A stretch of DNA of 64,000 bases from contig OY998177.1 of NCBI GenBank assembly GCA_963921935.1, forward strand, positions 22,901,926 to 22,965,925, written 5' to 3'. Under the pieces are notes generated by a model. It was not told where the DNA came from and did no database searches. It was given only the letters and a program-made list of their open reading frames with translations. Shown here one piece after another: positions 33,147-44,024 of this stretch; positions within the stretch are counted from its first letter, which is position 1, and the number at the start of each line of letters is the position of its first letter. A program made the translations under genes and the position numbers. The stretch is from Galeruca laticollis (taxonomy: Eukaryota > Arthropoda > Insecta > Coleoptera > Chrysomelidae).

Positions 33147-35855
33147 CCTTTATGTGACTGGGAAGAAAAACACCTTCTTACGACGGCGTAGGTACCTGGG
33201 TACCTACTGTATAATAATTTGGAATATAAACGCAAAATACCTGTTTTTATCAAAAAACTCCATATATGTATTTATAGGTACACAATACGTGATTTATGAA
33301 TTTCTAACTTATCTGTATTTGACAAAATAACACTTTGTTTAAATGGCAACAGCGCAGCGACATCAACTGAATTTATTCCTAGTTACAGGTCAGTTGCATG
33401 TTTGAGTTTGTCGAATAAACAACTGCGGGTGATTAAGCGTATTTGTTAAATTTTGTTTTAGAATGTCTGATAGTAAGGCTGGTTCAAGCCAAGCCAATAT
33501 TGCGAAACCAAGATGGCGAAATAAAAGGTAAGAAATAAGACGATTCTTTGATTTTAGTAGTGTATGAATAATGAAAACTGTCATGTTATTTTGCTTACCT
33601 GTGGTCTATGTGTGTAGGAGCCGCAGTGGAGTGGAAGTTTTTTTTATCTTACAAAGAAACAAGAACAATAATTATACTAATAAAGGTAATTCGAAATATG
33701 TTATTTCAGGCTGACCTCTGCAGAATTACGAGAAGCAGTAGAACATTTGTCTGATGAAGAGCCATTTGTTGCGTCCGATGAAGACGAATATATTCCACAA
33801 TTGTTATCAGGTGGAGAATCCGAGGAATCTGATATAGAAAAGGAGCCTGTAGGGGAGCAAGAATATACTGATTCCGATGAAAACGTTGACGAAGAAGAAG
33901 CGCCTACAAAAACAACTTGGGCTGGCAAGGATGGCACTCAGTGGAGTGACACATCATCAATACAAAGGCAAACAATAGGTCGTAATATTCTGCACGAAAA
34001 AAGTGGCGCATCATCCTTTAGTCGTTCATACACGGCTCGAGAAATTTACAAGTCTATTATATCTCCAGAAATGTGTACCTTAATTCTAAGGCATTCTAAC
34101 AAAAAAGGTAGAAAAGTAACGGACGAATGGAACCGAAAATTGGCAGATAAATATCCACCTCCCAACACACCAAGCCCGAAAGTATTCATTCCATTTACTG
34201 AAGTAGAATTAGATGCATTTTTAGGAGTTCTTATTGCTGCTGGCGTACACAGGTCGAATAGGGAACACGTATCTGAAATGTGGAAACTAGAGTCCTTACC
34301 TCTATTTCGAGCGGCCATGTCTCGAGATCGGTTCAAAATGTTTCTCAGATTTATTCGCTTTGATGATCAGAACACACGTGCCGAACGTGCCAAAAATGAT
34401 AAAGCTGCCCCAATTCGAGATATTTGGAATATGCTAAATTCAAATTTGGCAAAGAACTACAAGCCAAAAGAATGTATAACAGTAGACGAACAATTGTTTC
34501 CTTACAAGGGACATACTAAATTTACCCAATACATTCCATCGAAACCCGCAAAATATGGAATAAAAATTTTTTGGGCTTGCGATACGGCAAATGCTTATCC
34601 TTTACAAGGTCAACTATACACTGGAAAACCATTAGATGGTGAACGACAGGTAAATGTCGGTGAGCGTACAGTTTTGGATCTAGTGGCAAAGTATAAGGGT
34701 TCGGGAAGAAATGTAACAACGGATAATTTTTTTACAAGTCTGCAATTGGCCCGTACTTTGAATTCATGGAAGATGACTTTGGTAGGGACTCTCAGGAAAA
34801 ATAAGGCATTTTTACCACAAAATATGCAGGCATCTAAAGACAGGCCTATATACTCAACCATTTTCGCATTCAACAAAGATGCAACAATATGTTCCTATGT
34901 TCCAAAGAAAAACAAATCTGTTATTCTTTTATCAACGATGCACACTACAGGCCAAGTAGATGATACTACCGTGGCGAAGCCTGAAATAATAAAATATCAT
35001 AATCAAACAAAAGGAGACGTTGACACCATGGATAAGATGCTAGGCGAGTATACAGTAAAACGTAGAACAAATCGTTGGCCATTGGCATTTTTTTTCAACA
35101 CAATAGATGTTGGTGGCTTGGCTTCTTATTGTATTTACAAGGAACACAATCCAAATTTTAGAGCAACTGATCAACGTCGAAGATTTCTAAAAGATCTTGC
35201 TCATGACATGTGCTTGCCCGCTATACAAATGCGATCCCTTATTCCAAAAGTTGTTGATAATTATTTCACACGTCAGTCGCTAGAAATGGTTCTTGGTCGA
35301 CAAATAATCGAGCCCATTGTTACTCCAGCCGGAGAACAACCAAGACGGGATGCTTCTGGGCGTGTTATGGTTGTTGGTAGCTGCGAAATTTGTCGAGAAT
35401 TAAAGCTCAAACAAAGGAAGACTCGTAAAGCGTGTAAATCCTGCTGTAAGCCAGTTTGTAATGAACACTCTGTAGATCAAACTATATGTAAAAAATGTTG
35501 CCAAAAAACCAACTGACCTTATATGTAAGATTTTTTTGTTTTTTTGTTACCATTTATATAAATAAATATATGCAGATAACTTTCGCGTTTTCATTCTGGC
35601 TATAAAAAATATCTATTTGCATTTAAAACTGATAGAGGTACCCAGGTACCTACACCGTTATTTCTGGGTGAAAAAACTTTGGACCTTATTTATTTCTAAA
35701 ATAGCGTAAAAATATTATTTCTATTGTAACATTGTGTAGAAAAAACCTAGATTAGAAATGTCACGAAATCACACACTTCAAAGAATTTAAACAAAAAAAG
35801 TATTTATATCTAAAATCTGAATAGGTACCCGGGTACCTATTCAGTCACATAAAGT
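33147..35855 (+). mobile_element. Complete piggyBac-family element 1
   Basis: It is flanked by TTAA on both sides (33143-33146 and 35856-35859), the piggyBac target. The ends are inverted repeats: CCTTTATGTGACTG at 33147 and, read inward from the right, ACTTTATGTGACTG. Inside are palindromic motifs around GGTACCYGGGTACC at 33188-33207, 35636-35652 and 35819-35842. The transposase gene has one intron and no break. The host is LINE B. Confidence 0.9.
33463..35516 (+). CDS. piggyBac-like transposase, two exons, intact
   Basis: Exon 1 starts at ATG 33463 and ends at 33527 (AAAAG|GTAAGA). The intron of 182 nt ends in TTTCAG (33704-33709) and exon 2 runs from 33710 to TGA at about 35515. The product is about 623 residues. 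An acidic N-terminus (DEEPFVASDEDEYIPQLLSG) is followed by the DDE domain: TVDEQLFPYKGHTKFTQYIP, VTTDNFFTSLQLAR and KGDVDTMDKMLGEYTVKRRT carry the three catalytic Asp expected for piggyBac. The C-terminus has a cysteine-rich finger (CEICRELKLKQRKTRKACKS, CCKPVCNEHS, CKKCC). No stop or frameshift is present, so the element may still be active. The intron is inferred from splice signals and frame continuity. Confidence 0.9.
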
Positions 35856-35859
35856 TTAA

Positions 35860-36410
35860 TGAATGTATGTATTGTTGATCTGTGTGTGTTATATTTTGAT
35901 GATGTTGTGCGTGATTGACGAAGTTACTTTGGAAATACTCTCCGAATTGTTCTGCGAATTTAGGGATGTTGATGTATATTTGACCATTATTAGTAATTTC
36001 ATCTATTTCATCATGTTTTCTTCTGGAATAATGGGTGACTCTCCATAGTGAACTGTCGTCCGGTTTCAGGGTTTGTAGGAATTTTACCCATCCATTGTTT
36101 TTGTGTTCAGTTACTAAACTATTTATCAATTGGTGTTGTTTTGAATCTTGATGATAATTTTTTTTTCTAGTTTTCTGCCATTTCTTTCTTATTTTATTTT
36201 TTTCGTGAATTATTTGAATAATATTATCGGGTAAAGTATTTTTTATGCGTGTTACTTTTCCGCCCAATCTATCTAATATGCGATAAAGGTATTGATTTAC
36301 CCACAGAAGAAATGAAATTTTCACGATTTTCATTAAGAACAACACTAAAAAATAGTTTTTAGAGAAAAAATCCTGTGTGTATGTCGTCGTCGTCGTCGTC
36401 GGCAACTTTT
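35860..36410 (-). pseudogene. LINE B pre-RT region
   Basis: The frame contains LPDNIIQIIHEKNKIRKKWQ, NSLVTEHKNNGWVKFLQTLK and LWRVTHYSRRKHDEIDEITN, then FAEQFGEYFQSNF. This is the connector between endonuclease and RT in Jockey-type ORF2. It ends where piggyBac element 1 inserted. A short (GAC)n-type run lies at 36381-36400. Confidence 0.65.
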
Positions 36411-36424
36411 CGTTGCATGTCTTG

Positions 36425-37030
36425 TTAGCCCGATACAGCCTCCGAAAAGCAACAAAACACCAATTTTATGATTGAATATTGTTTAGAACATCTCACAGAT
36501 GAACCCTAACGAGATTCAGCTCACCAAAGCCAGTATAACGAGTGCTATGGTACTTGAGGTACCAAATTTTTGTCATTTTTGGAGAATTTTCAGTTTGTTA
36601 GCACGATACAGCCTCCAGCGTGTATACAAGTGACAATATTGGTGAGGGCGTCTTATAGCTGAACCTTATAGATTTTTAGCTCACCAGAGCGAGTACAATG
36701 GGTGCTATGGTACCTGAAGTGCCACATTTTCGTCCCTTTTGGAGAAATTTCGGGTTTAGTACGAAGTGGCCAATTTTATAATTGGATATTTTCCAATGTG
36801 TCTCATTTAAGGTGTCTCACAGATGTACATTTTTGATTTTCAGCTTACTATTGCGTGTACAGCGGGTCCTATAAATCCAGATATACTGCATTTTTGATTA
36901 CTTTTGGAGAAATTTCGGTTTGCTAACACGATACATCGCCCGAAGTGTATACAAGTGACAATTTTATGATAGAATAATAATCAGGGCATCTTTCAGATGC
37001 GGAAAAGTTAGTTTTATCTTTAAAACCGTT
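36425..37030. repeat. Tandem repeat of about 160-172 bp inside LINE B
   Basis: CGATACAGCCTCC recurs at about 36431 and 36603 and, altered, at 36920, with a degenerate copy near 36760. Each unit carries TATACAAGTGACAAT, AGCTCACCA and GGTGCTATGGTACCTGA. It separates two pieces of the LINE reading. Confidence 0.8.
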
Positions 37031-37329
37031 AATTTTTTATTTTCTGTTTAATTATGGTTGACTGGTCTCTGGCGTTGATTATTATTTTTTGAAGATTTTA
37101 ACTATTTCAATTATTTTAACTAAGTGATTTCCGTTTTCTATTTTATCAATGAATATTAAGTTATTGTTTATGTATTTCATAAATTTTGGACCAGTCTGTG
37201 TTTTTTGTAGTAATTAAATGTTATTGGGTTGTTGGGGTTGAGGATATTGTGAGATAGTTTTAAATGAATGAAGACGGGATCGTGATCTGTATTTTGTTTT
37301 GAGTTCTGAGCTTGCTGTGTGTCCAAATA

Positions 37330-37672
37330 AGGGGGTAGAGTCTTTTTGTATCTGTTGTGTAATGTGTGCACTTGCATTTGTATTACTTTGCAATGTGTAT
37401 CCCAAGTATTTATTATTGATACTCGGGGCGATGAAACGACCGTCAATACAAAGCTGTGATTGCAATGGGGAGCTCCTCAAGCTATTCTCCTGAGTAATAA
37501 ATACTCTCTCCAAAGCGAGTTATCTTCAGGCTTTAGGTTGATAAGAAATTTTCCCAATCTTCATTTTTATGTATTTTGATTGCCTCGTTTATTAGGTGTT
37601 GGTGATGTTTTAGTAGGGTGTCGTCCTCTTGTAGTCTGGTGCGTTGCCATTTTTGTCTAATTTTATTCTTCT
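37330..37672 (-). pseudogene. Jockey-like LINE remnant A, pre-RT and RT tail, internally deleted
   Basis: From 37672 down the frames read EKNKIRQKWQRTRLQEDDTL, then NEAIKIHKNEDWENFLST and SLKITRFGE, then jump to VFITQENSLRSSPLQSQLCI and NNKYLGYTLQSNTNASAHIT, which belong after the RT active site. The RT core is therefore deleted. The fragment then abuts LINE B near 37330. Its upstream part lies at 47107-49456, beyond the nested insertions. Confidence 0.6.
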
Positions 37673-37677
37673 CCTGT

Positions 37678-38519
37678 GGAACTACACAGTCGTCTGAACA
37701 AAAAATAACCCAAATACATAATCAGAAAACATAACACTACCCAAGCCAAACTAGACGGAGTTGGGCACCCAGCACCGAGAGGGCAGCACCTTCGCCGTTC
37801 CGCTAATAACTTGACCGATACTACCAAACCAGACGGACTGCAATATACCAGGCAAGCTCTACCTTACGTTGAATAACGATAGGAAGCTTGAACGGAAAAT
37901 AACCGAAGTGTTGCACTATATTCCGGAGCGTGTTGAGCCTGGAATTGTGAACACATAAACATTCCGCTTGTCGTTGACCCCTCGGTGTGCGTTGAACCCG
38001 AGGCTAGACTCTAAGCAAACCCTGTATATCGGACGAAGTCCTAAAGCGTGTTGAGCTTAGGGTGGACGCCAACTACCCCAGGTCAAGCCCTGCAGCGTGT
38101 TGAGCGCAGAACCGAGGCCTTCCCGATTAGCCGAAATTCCGGAGCGTGTTGAGCCCGGGACGGAAGCAAACTCCCGGCCTCCTAGATTACGCTGTGCGTA
38201 GAACGCGGGATCTCGACCCTGACACACCCCTTTGATTATAGGAACCTAGCATTCCAGTGAGGAATCCGGACAACCAAGTACAACAACGCCCGAGCAGGGT
38301 AAACCGGAGCCGTGAGGGGTAGACAGTAACCGTGACAATCCGGACAACCGAGAATAATCATCCGCGACCCAATCCGACGACCACCCTAGAGAGACTGTCC
38401 GCCTCCAGGACCAATAAATCATGTATATACTTATTGTACAGAGCTTTAGATTTTAATTGTAAATATTTATTGTAGTTTGAATACATCTCACTGTTGAATA
38501 AAGAAGTATATCTAACCAT
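37678..38519 (+). mobile_element. LTR-like segment (left part) with hairpin array
   Basis: With 47060-47101 this makes an 884 bp segment bounded by the direct repeat CCTGT (37673-37677 and 47102-47106). Removing it with one repeat rejoins the reading frame of LINE A. It is clearly less AT-rich than its neighbours and has no open frame. Near its right end there is GTTGAATAAAGAAG (a possible poly(A) signal). The outer bases can be read TGT...ACA. It could be a solo LTR, but no second copy is present to prove this. An RTE-like LINE is inserted at 38519. Confidence 0.45.
37921..38210. repeat. Array of six 24-nt hairpins, conserved loop, variable stem
   Basis: Hairpins start at 37921, 37980, 38039, 38088, 38137 and 38187, spaced 59, 59, 49, 49 and 50. 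Each is six bases, a 12-base loop and six complementary bases. The loops are AGCGTGTTGAGC (1, 3, 4, 5), TGTGCGTTGAAC (2) and TGTGCGTAGAAC (6). The stems are TTCCGG/CTGGAA, CCTCGG/CCGAGG, TCCTAA/TTAGGG, CCCTGC/GCAGAA (four pairs), TTCCGG/CCGGGA and TTACGC/GCGGGA, counting G-T pairs. The stem letters differ but pairing is kept. No reading frame covers the array. Confidence 0.7.
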
Positions 38520-38747
38520 GCAGAAACAGCGTGAAGAGCAAGCAGGTTTTCGAGCAGGACGATCGACTGTGGATAATGCTTTCACCCTAAAAATAACCTT
38601 AGAGAAGAGAGTGCAACGAAACCGAGAGACCCATGTGGCTCTTATAGATCTAATAAAAGCATATGACAGCGTACCCGTCTCAAGACTATGGAAGGAAATG
38701 GAAAACTTGGAGATCAATAAAATTTTGATTCGGGCCACACAAAACTA
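38520..38747 (+). pseudogene. RTE-like RT, part 1
   Basis: The frame reads EEQAGFRAGRSTVDNAFTLK, then ETHVALIDLIKAYDSVPVSR, LWKEMENLEINKILIRATQN. It includes the RT motif with catalytic Asp (LIDLIKAYDSV). It ends at the mariner insertion (TA target at 38746-38747). The same frame resumes at 40084 without loss of a base once one TA is discounted. Confidence 0.75.
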
Positions 38748-40081
38748 CGAGGGCAATTCAGAAACTAACCTCCGATTGGTCACAGTGCGGGTAGTGGGGG
38801 GAGTAGCGCGCCATCTGTGCATTCACACGCTCAGCAGGTCAGTCGGCATCAAGCCGTAGTCGAGTGAACATCGTACCTGCGCTAGTTTAGTTTTTGTGGC
38901 AGTTTGAAATGTGTGCTGCAATAGAAAATCCCGCCAAATGTGAAGTGCGTGCTGTTATAAGGTTTTTTACAGCCAAAGGATACTCTGCAGCAGCTATTCA
39001 TCGTGAGCTTTGTGCCGTGTACGGACCAAAAGTTACGAGTGAAGGAGTTGTCCGTGAATGGGTACGTTTATTTAAAAGTGGACGAGAAAACGTTCATGAT
39101 GAAGAGAGGAGTGGTAGACCATCCTTGGTGACTGACGAGCTCGTTCAGACAGTTGATGCAAAAGTTCGTGAAAATCGACGTTTCACAATGGCGGAGTTGT
39201 CTACTGATTTTCCACAGATTTCTAAGACTCTTTTGTACGAGATAGTGACAGCAAGATTGGGTTACCGTAAGTTCTGTGCACGATGGGTGCCCAAAATTCT
39301 TACCGACCACCACAAAAGTCAAAGAATGGCCTCTGCATTAGACTTTCTGTCACGTTATGAGGACGAAGGAGAACCATTGTTAAACAGAATCGTGACCGGT
39401 GACGAAACCTGGATTAAGTACGTGAACCCTGAGACAAAAGAACAATCAAAGATGTGGGCACATTCAGATTCGCCTACCAAACCAAAAAAAGCCCGGCAAG
39501 ATTTTTCTGCCAGAAAACTGATGGCAACGGTGTTTTGGGATGCCAAAGGGGTGTTGTTGGTTGAATTCATGGAACGTGGGACGACCAATAATCAAGACGT
39601 GTACTGTGAAACACTAAAAACATTACGACGGGCTATACAGAACAAACGCCGTGGTATGCTGACTTCCGGTATCGTTTTTTTGCACGATAACGCCCGTCCT
39701 CACTCTGCTCGCAGAACAACAGCCCTTCTTGAGTCCTTCAAGTGGGACGTTTTCAACCATCCACCTTACAGCCCAGATCTGGCGCCAAGCGATTATCACC
39801 TCTTCATGCATATGAAGAAATGGCTCGGGTCCCAGCGGTTTGATGACGACGAAGAGCTCAAAGATGCGGTCACAGGCTGGCTCAAGGCACAAGCGGGTGA
39901 TTTTTATGCAGAAGGAATTTCAAAGCTTGTGAAGAGATACGATAAGTGCCTCAATCGTTATGGAGACTATGTCGAAAAATAGTGCAAAGATGTAGTTGTA
40001 AGATGTATATATTAAAATATTTTTACTTAACTTGGTGTATTTTTTTCAATCAACCGGAGGTTAGTTTCTGAATTGCCCTCG
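38748..40081 (+). mobile_element. Complete mariner element
   Basis: 1334 bp, flanked by TA at 38746-38747 and 40082-40083. The terminal inverted repeats are identical over 27 bp (CGAGGGCAATTCAGAAACTA then ACCTCCG at the left, its complement at the right end). A single long ORF lies between. The insertion splits the RTE-like RT frame. Confidence 0.95.
38909..39982 (+). CDS. mariner transposase, intact
   Basis: 357 residues from ATG 38909. The frame also extends upstream, but the ATG giving MCAAIENPAKCEV is the natural start. The N-terminal HTH region (VIRFFTAKGYSAAAIHRELC, then SEGVVREWVRLFKSGRENVH) is followed by a WVPKIL linker motif. The DD34D catalytic domain has Asp in TGDETW, Asp in HDNARPH, and the third Asp in YSPDLAPSDYHLF at the canonical spacing. 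It resembles the SETMAR-type mariner lineages of insects. No stop or frameshift is present. With perfect terminal repeats and a clean TA duplication, this copy looks recent and possibly active. Confidence 0.95.
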   Translation: MCAAIENPAKCEVRAVIRFFTAKGYSAAAIHRELCAVYGPKVTSEGVVREWVRLFKSGRENVHDEERSGRPSLVTDELVQTVDAKVRENRRFTMAELSTDFPQISKTLLYEIVTARLGYRKFCARWVPKILTDHHKSQRMASALDFLSRYEDEGEPLLNRIVTGDETWIKYVNPETKEQSKMWAHSDSPTKPKKARQDFSARKLMATVFWDAKGVLLVEFMERGTTNNQDVYCETLKTLRRAIQNKRRGMLTSGIVFLHDNARPHSARRTTALLESFKWDVFNHPPYSPDLAPSDYHLFMHMKKWLGSQRFDDDEELKDAVTGWLKAQAGDFYAEGISKLVKRYDKCLNRYGDYVEK

Positions 40082-40083
40082 TA

Positions 40084-41041
40084 TTATCAGAATAAATCCA
40101 CAAAAATTAAAATAGGAAATAAGATAACCACGTCTTTCAATACGACAAAAGGATTAAGACAAGGCTGTTGTTTATCTCCCACACTTTTTAAAATTTATCT
40201 AGATAGAGCTCTTGTGAAATGGGTAAAAAAATGTAAAACCATGGGCCTAAATATAGGAGATGACACATTATTTACGTTGTTCTCTGCAGATGACCAGATA
40301 GTAATAGCTGAAGACGAAAATGATCTCAATTACATGGTCAGAAAACTAAAAGAAGAGTACGAGATGGCAGGCCTTCAGATGAACCTCGCGAAATGCGAAT
40401 ACCTCATAGTAGGCAATGAAGAGATAAACGATCTAATCCTGGACACCGACATAATAGAAGGAGGTAAACATAGTGAGTACCTTGGAATAATATTCAATAA
40501 AAAAGGGAATAGTGAAAACGAAATCCAAGAAAGAATCAATAAAGGAAGAGCAATAACAAGAACGCTAAACTCTCTTCTCTGGAATAGAAAAATTACAATA
40601 GACACAAAGAAGCATGTATATAATAGCCTCGTCCAAAGTGTAGCTCTTTACGGTTCGGAAATATGGGATGTTACCAAGGTCAACGAAAATAAACTCATGG
40701 CAACCGAAATGGATTTCTTAAGAAAGAGTTGCGGACGATCAAAGCTTGAAAGAGTCAAGAATGACGACATCCGGATGCGAATGCAAATGGATAGAAATAT
40801 ACATGAAGACATAGAGAAAAGACAGCTAACTTGGTTCGGGCACGTAAAACGGATGAACTCTGACAGATGGCCTAGGAAGGGTCTGGAATCGATACCACCG
40901 GAAAAAAGGAGGAGGGGACGGCCAAGAAGGAGCTGGCGAGATGACATTGATCAAGCGATGACCACGAGGAACTTAGAGGAAGACGAGGTTTTTGATAGGA
41001 AAAAATGGAAATTGGGGACGGAGAAACGGCAACAGCTGTAA
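40084..41041 (+). pseudogene. RTE-like RT, part 2
   Basis: The open frame reads TTSFNTTKGLRQGCCLSPTL, then LFTLFSADDQIVIAEDENDL (the active-site box, ADD), MNLAKCEYLIVGNEE, and the C-terminal region WFGHVKRMNSDRWPRKGLES and RRRGRPRRSWRDDIDQAM. This tail is typical of RTE-like LINEs of arthropods. The frame is open from the mariner junction to the stop at 41041. Only the 5' truncation and the mariner insertion break the gene. Confidence 0.8.
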
Positions 41042-41050
41042 AAAAAATTC

Positions 41051-41056
41051 GTTATA

Positions 41057-41088
<32 letters not shown>

Positions 41089-41093
41089 AATAT
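41051..41093. repeat. (TA)n tail of the RTE-like LINE, left part
   Basis: TA dinucleotides interrupted by TG, directly after the LINE stop codon and short UTR. It is continued at 46966-47050 on the far side of the Penelope composite. Confidence 0.85.
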
Positions 41094-41717
41094 GTGAAAA
41101 CGTACGTGCCAGGTAGTGACCGTTATGTAAAAAAAACTGTAAACAAAGTAGTTGGGATGCGGTCAATATAGGGCTAATTAAACAACTATTTTTTGACTAG
41201 TTAAGCTTTCGGAAATAATTTATTACCTTCATCAGAACATCTACAAATGGACAAAATTTGAATTATTAAAACTGAGAAACTGCTTAGAATTCAAAATTAC
41301 TCACCAAAATAAGTTTAACATGTATGCATCAAGTACATCAAGATTTACAGGAGCAAGAAAATTCATTGAACGAATACCGAAATATCACGTTGGAAGTCGA
41401 AAACATTTAAAAACATTAAAACTGCAATATCAAACAGAAAAGTATTAATTATTAACAAACACAACAATTCAAACACAATTAAAATGAATGTTCAATACAT
41501 TACCAAAGGAGAAACGCATCTATTTCAAGTCCATATCGGTTTTTTATCAAGAAACAAAAAGAAGAACCCATCATCTAATGAATTCAACAGCAAGTGAAGT
41601 ATCAATTATATTTATATTTATACAGTAAGGATATGAATTGGTATTATGAAAAAATATGAGAGTGATGTAAAAACATCAATGCGAAAAATGAAAAACGATT
41701 AAAGAAACTCAGTCATT

Positions 41718-42674
41718 CTACAAAGACAACAGATACGTGTACATTTTACTAAGTCCATCAAGATCAGACTTTTTGTTCAAACAGTTATCCAAATTTTTGT
41801 GTATATGACACATCTCGAGAAAAAGTCTTTTATTATAATTTTTTTCTTTGTCAAGTACTTTAACATTATCAAACATCATACTATGTTTATCAACTATAAC
41901 ATGCTCTGCCAAAGCACAAGACAGCTTTGCAATATTGCAATCACTTTTATGTGAGGTCAATCTCCCAGATAAACATCTAGAGGTCTGGCCTATATATATT
42001 TAATTGCATTCACTACAAGGAATACTATAAATAAGGTTCGGAACCTCGCCCTTGCCCAACCTTGACTTGATTTTAGTGTAAAGGTTGTTGATTGTAAGTA
42101 TATTATAGGTTGCAACCTTAACAGTAGTGGTACCCTTCAAAACTTTAAGGAGGTCTGGTGTTAAACCTGGTATGTACGGTAATGAACCATACCCCAAATC
42201 TGTACTATGGACTGAATCCGATACAACATCTTCAAATTTCCAGAAAATTGTCGGAGTGTTGCTTAAAAACTTGTTCACCATACCTCTAGGATATGAGTTC
42301 TGAATCTGAATCTCCTTCAATAAAATTGGGTCATTGTTAAGAAAATCTGGATGAGATAACTTTCTCACCCTATCCTTAAGGGCGAGAATTAAATTGGTTT
42401 TCATTTTTGGTGGATGACATGACCAATAACTAATAAACCTATTACTACATATCGATTTTCTGTACCAAGAAGTTTTTATAATATTGTCCTCACCTCTATG
42501 CAACTTCATGTCTAGAAAAGGTAACACACCATCTTCTTCATTCTCAACTGTAAACTGTATGTGTTCGTTATAAGAGTTGAACAAATTCAATGTGAACTGC
42601 AACCTATCATTAGGAAGAGCGAGAACCAGATCATCCACATATCTCTTGATGAAAGGAATTGGAAAGCTCAAAGA
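41718..42674 (-). pseudogene. Penelope partial ORF, inverted copy
   Basis: The minus frame starts inside RT (SFPIPFIKRYVDDLVLALPN, with the YVDD active site). It continues through LPFLDMKLHRGEDNIIKTSW and SLPYIPGLTPDLLKVLKGTT to the GIY-YIG endonuclease start (NLIYSIPCSECN). A stop replaces Lys at 42000-42002, and the frame then continues IYIGQTSRCLSGRLTSHKSD and HKNLDNCLNKKSDLDGL to 41718. Both enzyme domains are truncated or interrupted. Confidence 0.8.
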
Positions 42675-43521
42675 ACACATACAGTTTACTGTTGAGAATA
42701 AAGAAGATGGTGTGTTACCTTTTCTAGACACGAAGTTGCATAGAGGTGAGGACAATATTATAAGAACTTCTTGGTACATAAAATCGATATGTAGTAATAG
42801 GTTTATTAGTTATTGGTCATGTCATCCACCAAAAATGAACACCAATTTAATTCTTGCCCTTAAGGATAGGGTGAGAAAGTTATCTCATCCAGATTTTCTT
42901 AACAATGACCTAATTTTATTGAAGGAGAATCTGATTCAGAACTCATATCCTAGAGGTATGGTGAACAAATTTTTAAACAACACTCCGACAATTTTCAGGA
43001 AATTTGAAGATGTTGTATCGGATTCAGTCCATAGTGCAGATTTGGGGTATGGTTCATTACCGTACATACCAGGTTTAACACCAGACCTTCTTAAAGTTTT
43101 GAATGGTACCACTACTGTTAAGGTTGCAACCAATAATATACTTACAATCAACAACCTTCACACTAAAATCAAGTCAAGTTTGGGCAAGGGCAAGGTTTCG
43201 AACCTTATTTATAGCATTCCTTGTAGTGAATGAAATAAAATATATATAGGCCAGACCTCTAGATGTTTATCTGGGAGATTGACCTCACATAGAAGTGATT
43301 GCAATACTGCAAAGCTGTCTTGTGCTTTGGCAGAGCATGTTATAGTTGATAAACATAGTATGATGTTTGATAATGTTAAAGTACTTGACAAAGAAAAAAA
43401 TTATAATAAAAGACTTTTTCTCGAGATGTGTCATATACACAAAAATTTGGATAACTGTTTGAACAAAAAGACTGATCTTGATGGAATTACTAAAATTTAC
43501 ACCTATCTGTTGTCTTTGTAG
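42672..43521 (+). pseudogene. Penelope partial ORF, direct truncated copy (pseudo-LTR)
   Basis: It starts after the RT active site (EHIQFTVENKEDGVLPFLDT) and runs to the end of the GIY-YIG domain. A stop follows NLIYSIPCSE (TGA in place of a Cys codon at 43231-43233). The frame resumes as KIYIGQTSRCLSGRLTSHRS and ends YTYLLSL. It lies directly in front of the longer copy, as pseudo-LTRs do. Confidence 0.8.
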
Positions 43522-44024
43522 AATGGCTGAGTTTCTTTAATCGTTTTTCATTTTTCGCATTGATGTTTTTACATCAATCTCATATTTTTTTATAATACCA
43601 ATTTATATCCTTACTGTATAAATATAAATATAATTGATAATCCACTTGCTGTTAAATTCATTAGAAGATGGGGTCTTCTTTTTGTTTGTTGATAAAAAGC
43701 CGATATGGACTTGAAATAGATGCCTTTCTCCTTGGGTAATGTATTGAACATTCATTTAAATTGTTGTGTTTGTTGATAATTGTTACTTTTCTGCTTGATA
43801 TTGCAGTTTTAATGTTTTTAAATGTTTTCGACTTTCAACGTGATATTTCGGTTATCGTTCAATGAATTTTCTTGCTCCTGTAAATCTTGATGTACTTTAT
43901 GCATACATGTTTAACTTATTTTGGTGAGTAATTTTGTATTCTAAGCAGTTTTTCAGTTCTATTTATTCACAGATATGGGTTTTTTCGAGGAAATGGGTAG
44001 ACAATATGGTCAACATTCTGTCTT

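Larger units (their letters stand above)
31830..37325 (-). mobile_element. Jockey-like LINE remnant B, split by piggyBac and a minisatellite
   Basis: Minus-strand pieces from 37325 to 31830 follow the ORF2 order. End of the endonuclease and linker: 37040-37325 (NTDHDPVFIHLKLSHN, INNNLIFIDKIENGNHLVKI). Pre-RT region: 35860-36300 (LPDNIIQIIHEKNKIRKKWQ, LKPDDSSLWRVTHYSRR). RT: 32285-33142. C-terminal region: 31830-32285. A minisatellite (36425-37030) and a complete piggyBac element (33147-35855) interrupt it. Stops and frameshifts occur in every part. Confidence 0.75.

Noticed and set aside
33701..34876. Minus-strand frames opposite the piggyBac transposase
   Set aside because: Shadows of the intact plus-strand gene.
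37861..37885. A possible seventh hairpin upstream of the array (CGTTGAATAACG core)
   Set aside because: Its stem-loop proportions and position do not match the other six exactly; it may be a degenerate unit but was not counted.
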